Shown here piece by piece: positions 60,308 to 64,000 of a DNA stretch of 64,000 bases. The first letter of the stretch is position 1. The number at the start of each line of letters is the position of its first letter. This DNA is from Brevundimonas sp. GTDB taxonomy: Bacteria > Pseudomonadota > Alphaproteobacteria > Caulobacterales > Caulobacteraceae. The notes below the pieces were generated by a model, which was given only the letters and a program-made list of their open reading frames with translations, was not told where the DNA came from and did no database searches. The stretch is taken from positions 1-64,000 of the forward strand of contig NZ_PNLV01000003.1 in the NCBI RefSeq assembly GCF_013823285.1, given 5' to 3'. The position numbers and the translations under genes are program-made.

Positions 60308-61792
60308 GTGCCCTACATCCTGAGCATCGTAACCTTCCTGCCGCTGGTCGGCGCCCTGGCCGTGCTGATCGCGCGCGTCATGGCGAAGTCCGAAGAGGCC
60401 GCCGCCGGTCCGGCCCGCTGGATCGCCCTGATCGCCAGCCTGGTTGTGCTGGCCGTCTCGGTCGTGCTGGTGGCCGGGTTCGATCCGTCGAACCCCGCCT
60501 ATCAGTTCGTGGAGATGGTCCCCTGGTTCGCCGGGGCCAGCTATCACCTGGGCGTGGACGGGATCTCGATCCTGTTCGTGCTGCTGAGCGCCTTCCTGCT
60601 GCCCATCTGCATCATCGCCAGCTGGTCCTCCATCAAGGAGCGGGTGGCGGAGTACATGATCGCCTTCCTGATCCTGGAGACGCTGCTGATCGGCGTGTTC
60701 ACGGCGCTGGACCTGTTTCTGTTCTACATCTTCTTTGAAGGCACCCTGGTGCCGATGTTCATCATCATCGGGGTGTGGGGCGGCGCGAACCGCATCTATG
60801 CGGCCTACAAGCTGTTCCTCTACACCCTGCTGGGGTCGGTGCTGATGCTGGCGGCCATGCTGTACATGGCGACCACGGCGGGCACCTCCAGCATTCCCGA
60901 GCTGACCGCCTATGACTGGCCGGTCGGGGTGCAGACCTTCCTGTGGCTGGCCTTCTTCGCCTCTTTCGCGGTGAAGATGCCCATGTGGCCGGTGCACACT
61001 TGGCTGCCGGACGCCCACGTGCAGGCGCCGACGGCGGGGTCTGTGATCCTGGCGGGCATCCTGCTGAAGCTGGGCGGCTACGGCTTCATCCGTTTCAACC
61101 TGCCCATGTTCCCCGAAGCGTCAGAGTACTTCACCCCGCTGGTGATGGTGCTGTCGGTGATCGCCATCATCTACACCTCGCTGGTCGCCTTCCGTCAGAC
61201 CGACATCAAGAAGCTGATCGCCTATTCGTCCGTGGCCCACATGGGCTTCGTGACCATGGGCATCTTCGCCGGCAATGATCAGGGCGTGCAGGGCGCGGTG
61301 TTCCAGATGATCAGCCACGGGCTGATCTCCTCGGCGCTCTTCCTGTGCGTGGGCGTGGTCTATGACCGGATGCACACCCGCGAGATCGCCTTCTACGGCG
61401 GGCTGACCGCGCGCATGCCGTGGTTCGCGGCCATCTTCCTGATGTTCACCATGGCCAATGTGGGCCTGCCGGGCACCTCGGGATTCATCGGCGAGGTGCT
61501 GACCATGGTCGGCGCCTACCAGGTCTCCACCTGGGCGGTGTTCTTCGCGGCCTCGGGCGTGATCCTGTCGGCGGTCTATGCGCTGACCCTGTACCGCAAC
61601 GTCATGTTCGGCGAGATCACCAATCCGGCGCTGAAGGCCATCACCGACATCGACCGGCGCGAGTTGCTGGTCTTTGTGCCCCTCATCATCGGCACGATCT
61701 GGCTGGGGGTCTATCCGGCCGTCGTGCTGGACATCACCCAGGCTTCGGTCAGCGCGGTGACGACCGCCTATCAGACCGCGATCGGCGGATAA
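60308..61792 (+). CDS. nuoM: NADH-quinone oxidoreductase subunit M
   Basis: [47 protein letters not shown] start. Confidence 0.96.
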   Translation: MPYILSIVTFLPLVGALAVLIARVMAKSEEAAAGPARWIALIASLVVLAVSVVLVAGFDPSNPAYQFVEMVPWFAGASYHLGVDGISILFVLLSAFLLPICIIASWSSIKERVAEYMIAFLILETLLIGVFTALDLFLFYIFFEGTLVPMFIIIGVWGGANRIYAAYKLFLYTLLGSVLMLAAMLYMATTAGTSSIPELTAYDWPVGVQTFLWLAFFASFAVKMPMWPVHTWLPDAHVQAPTAGSVILAGILLKLGGYGFIRFNLPMFPEASEYFTPLVMVLSVIAIIYTSLVAFRQTDIKKLIAYSSVAHMGFVTMGIFAGNDQGVQGAVFQMISHGLISSALFLCVGVVYDRMHTREIAFYGGLTARMPWFAAIFLMFTMANVGLPGTSGFIGEVLTMVGAYQVSTWAVFFAASGVILSAVYALTLYRNVMFGEITNPALKAITDIDRRELLVFVPLIIGTIWLGVYPAVVLDITQASVSAVTTAYQTAIGG

Positions 61793-61799
61793 GACGACC

Positions 61800-63245
61800 A
61801 TGTTCGACATCAATCTCGCCCTTCAAATTGCCGCTCCCGAGGCCCTTCTGGCCGTCGGCTCGATGATCCTGTTGACGATCGGCGCCTATGGCGGCGAGAA
61901 GCTGGGCCGCGTGGTCAGCCTGCTGGCTGTCGCCCTGCTGATCGGGGCCGCCGGCGTCGCCGCCAATGCGCCGCTGGGCATGGTCTTCAACGGCGCTTTC
62001 GTCTCGGACCCCATGTCCGTCTACGCCAAGGTGGCCATCTATCTGGCCAGCGCCCTGGCCGTGGTGCTGGGCGACGGCTGGACGCGCCGCAACGGCATCG
62101 CCCGGTTCGAATATCCGGTGCTGATCGTGCTGGCGGCGGTCGGCATGGGCATGATGGCCTCGGCCGGCGACCTGATGTCGCTGTATGTGGGCGTCGAGCT
62201 GCAGTCACTGGCCCTGTACGTGCTGGCCGCGTTCCACCGGGACAACGGCCGGGCGTCCGAAGCGGGCCTGAAGTATTTCGTGCTGGGCGCGCTGTCGTCG
62301 GGCCTGCTGCTGTACGGCTCCAGCCTGATCTACGGCTTCACCGGCTCCATGCGCTTCGACGAGATCGCGGCGGTGGCGGCGGGCGGGGCCGAAACCGGCC
62401 TGATCTTCGGTCTGGTGTTCCTGATCTGCGGCCTGGCGTTCAAGGTCTCGGCCGCGCCGTTCCATATGTGGACGCCTGATGTTTACGAGGGCGCACCGAC
62501 CCCGGTCGTGGCCTTCTTCGCCACCGCGCCCAAATTCGCGGCCATGGTGCTGTTCGCCCGCGCCCTGAGCGAAGGCTTTGGCGGCGCCCATGACCAGTGG
62601 GCCCAGGTGCTGGTGATCATCTCGCTGATCTCGTTCGCGGTGGGCGCCTTCGGCGGTCTGGCCCAGCGGGACATCCCGCGGCTGCTGGCCTATTCGTCCA
62701 TCGCCAACATCGGCTATGCGCTGCTGGCCATCACGGCGGGCACGCAGGCGGGCCTGCAGGCCCTGCTGCTGTTCATGACCTTCTACATGATCGATACGCT
62801 GGGCTTCTTCGCCCTGCTGATGGCCCTGTCGCGCGGCGGTCGGCCGATCCGGCGCATCGCCGACCTTGCGGGTCTTCGCAAGGACAAGCCGGTCACCACC
62901 ATCGCCATCACGGTGCTGTCCCTGTCGGTGCTGGGCATGCCGCCCTTCGCCGGGTTCTGGGGCAAGTTCTATGTGTTCGGCGCCGCGCTGCAGGCGGGCT
63001 ACTGGATCGTGGCGGCCCTGGGTCTGGTGGCCTCGGTTGTGGCGGCCTTCTACTATCTGCGCATCATCAAGGTGATGTGGTTCGACGCCCCGCCGGAAGG
63101 CGAGGGGGCGGTGGACCCGTCGCCGCGTGACGCTCAGTGGATCGGCTGGGCCGCCGCGGCCTTCTCGTTCCCGCTGGTGCTGATCGCCCTGACCTGGCTG
63201 GAGCCTCTGGCCCGCAACGCCGCCACCAGCTTCGGGGCGGGCTGA
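61800..63245 (+). CDS. nuoN: NADH-quinone oxidoreductase subunit N
   Basis: FKVSAAPFHMWTPDVYEGAPTPVVAFFATAPKFAAMVLFAR; ends MPPFAGFWGKFYVF... Confidence 0.96.
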   Translation: MFDINLALQIAAPEALLAVGSMILLTIGAYGGEKLGRVVSLLAVALLIGAAGVAANAPLGMVFNGAFVSDPMSVYAKVAIYLASALAVVLGDGWTRRNGIARFEYPVLIVLAAVGMGMMASAGDLMSLYVGVELQSLALYVLAAFHRDNGRASEAGLKYFVLGALSSGLLLYGSSLIYGFTGSMRFDEIAAVAAGGAETGLIFGLVFLICGLAFKVSAAPFHMWTPDVYEGAPTPVVAFFATAPKFAAMVLFARALSEGFGGAHDQWAQVLVIISLISFAVGAFGGLAQRDIPRLLAYSSIANIGYALLAITAGTQAGLQALLLFMTFYMIDTLGFFALLMALSRGGRPIRRIADLAGLRKDKPVTTIAITVLSLSVLGMPPFAGFWGKFYVFGAALQAGYWIVAALGLVASVVAAFYYLRIIKVMWFDAPPEGEGAVDPSPRDAQWIGWAAAAFSFPLVLIALTWLEPLARNAATSFGAG

Positions 63246-63998
63246 TTGGCCGAGGCCGCCCCGCGCCTGATCCTCGAGGACACGGACTCCACCAACGCCG
63301 AGGCGCGGCGCATGGCCGAGCGCGGCGAGACCGGACCGCTGTGGATCGTGGCGCGGCGCCAGTCGGCGGGCCGGGGGCGACGCGGCCGGGCCTGGTCCAG
63401 CGAGACCGGCAATCTGGCCGCGACCTTGCTGACCGTGGTTCACCGTCCGCCCGCCGAGGCGGCGCAGCTGACCTTTGTAGCGGCCCTGGCCGTGGCGGAC
63501 TTGCTGGACGCCTGGGCGCCGCCAGCGCTGGTCGGCATCAAATGGCCCAATGACGTGATGCTGGACGGCAAGAAGGCCAGCGGCATCCTGCTGGAGTCCG
63601 GTGCCCATGACAGCGGCGGTCTGTGGCTGGCGGTGGGGATCGGCGTCAATCTGGCCCACGCGCCGACGGGCACCCAGCGGCCCGCGACGGCCCTGGCCGA
63701 CCACCTGCGCGCGGATATTGCGGCGCCGCCCTCCATCGAGCGGGCGGCGGATGGTCTGGCGGAGGCGTTCGCTGTCTGGATGGAGCGCTGGCAGATGCTG
63801 GGGTTCCAGCCGGTGCTGGATGCCTGGGTGGCCCGGACGCCGGGGCTGGACGGACCCTGCACGGCGCGGCTGGGCCATGAGACGATCAGCGGCCGGGCCG
63901 AAGGTGTGGAGCCGGACGGCGCGCTGCGCCTGCGCTTGCCCTCGGGCGAGCTCAGGCGCATTTCGGCGGGCGACGTGTTCTTCGGGGAGGCGGTCTGA
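63246..63998 (+). CDS. birA: Biotin--[acetyl-CoA-carboxylase] ligase
   Basis: [53 protein letters not shown]...IKWPNDVMLDGKKASGILLES; TTG start; typical position after nuoN. Confidence 0.94.
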   Translation: MAEAAPRLILEDTDSTNAEARRMAERGETGPLWIVARRQSAGRGRRGRAWSSETGNLAATLLTVVHRPPAEAAQLTFVAALAVADLLDAWAPPALVGIKWPNDVMLDGKKASGILLESGAHDSGGLWLAVGIGVNLAHAPTGTQRPATALADHLRADIAAPPSIERAADGLAEAFAVWMERWQMLGFQPVLDAWVARTPGLDGPCTARLGHETISGRAEGVEPDGALRLRLPSGELRRISAGDVFFGEAV

Positions 63999-64000
63999 TG

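Noticed and set aside
62205-63878. 557-aa minus ORF
   Set aside because: Antisense to nuoN/birA; low-complexity R/G/Q-rich artefact.

Overview
The window is high-GC alphaproteobacterial DNA, most consistent with the Caulobacterales (Brevundimonas/Caulobacter-like) from gene content and synteny. Two conserved core blocks surround an accessory island. The left core block (about 0.1-17.4 kb) holds a ribonucleotide-reductase-like TSCPD protein, an NDUFA12 homologue, DUF2155, aat, accC/accB, aroQ, thiS, fabG, acpP, fabF, mltG, yicC, gmk, lon and an HU gene. The right core block (about 39.5-64 kb) holds an autotransporter, a glycosyltransferase, tRNA-Asp, an AbgT transporter, the complete nuoA-N operon with several extra embedded ORFs, and birA. 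Between them, about 22 kb is flanked by tRNA-Val(TAC) at 17378-17453 and a 36-bp perfect copy of the tRNA 3' end at 39435-39470. A truncated P4-type integrase remnant lies just inside the right end, so I read this segment as an integrated genomic island. The main find is inside the island at 22.9-36.4 kb: an apparent dual RiPP locus. Module 1 encodes a Nif11-like-leader precursor with a GG site and a Val/Ala-rich hydrophobic core, a PoyD-type radical SAM epimerase homologue, a small membrane protein, an HlyD protein and an ABC transporter with an intact C39 peptidase. Module 2 encodes a second putative precursor with a VAIAIAIYGVAIAVGPGDP segment, two different radical SAM proteins, an HlyD protein and an ABC transporter whose C39-like domain lacks the catalytic Cys. 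An exported alpha/beta-hydrolase with an embedded EF-hand lies between the modules. All calls come from reading the sequence and recalling family motifs; no database searches were run.
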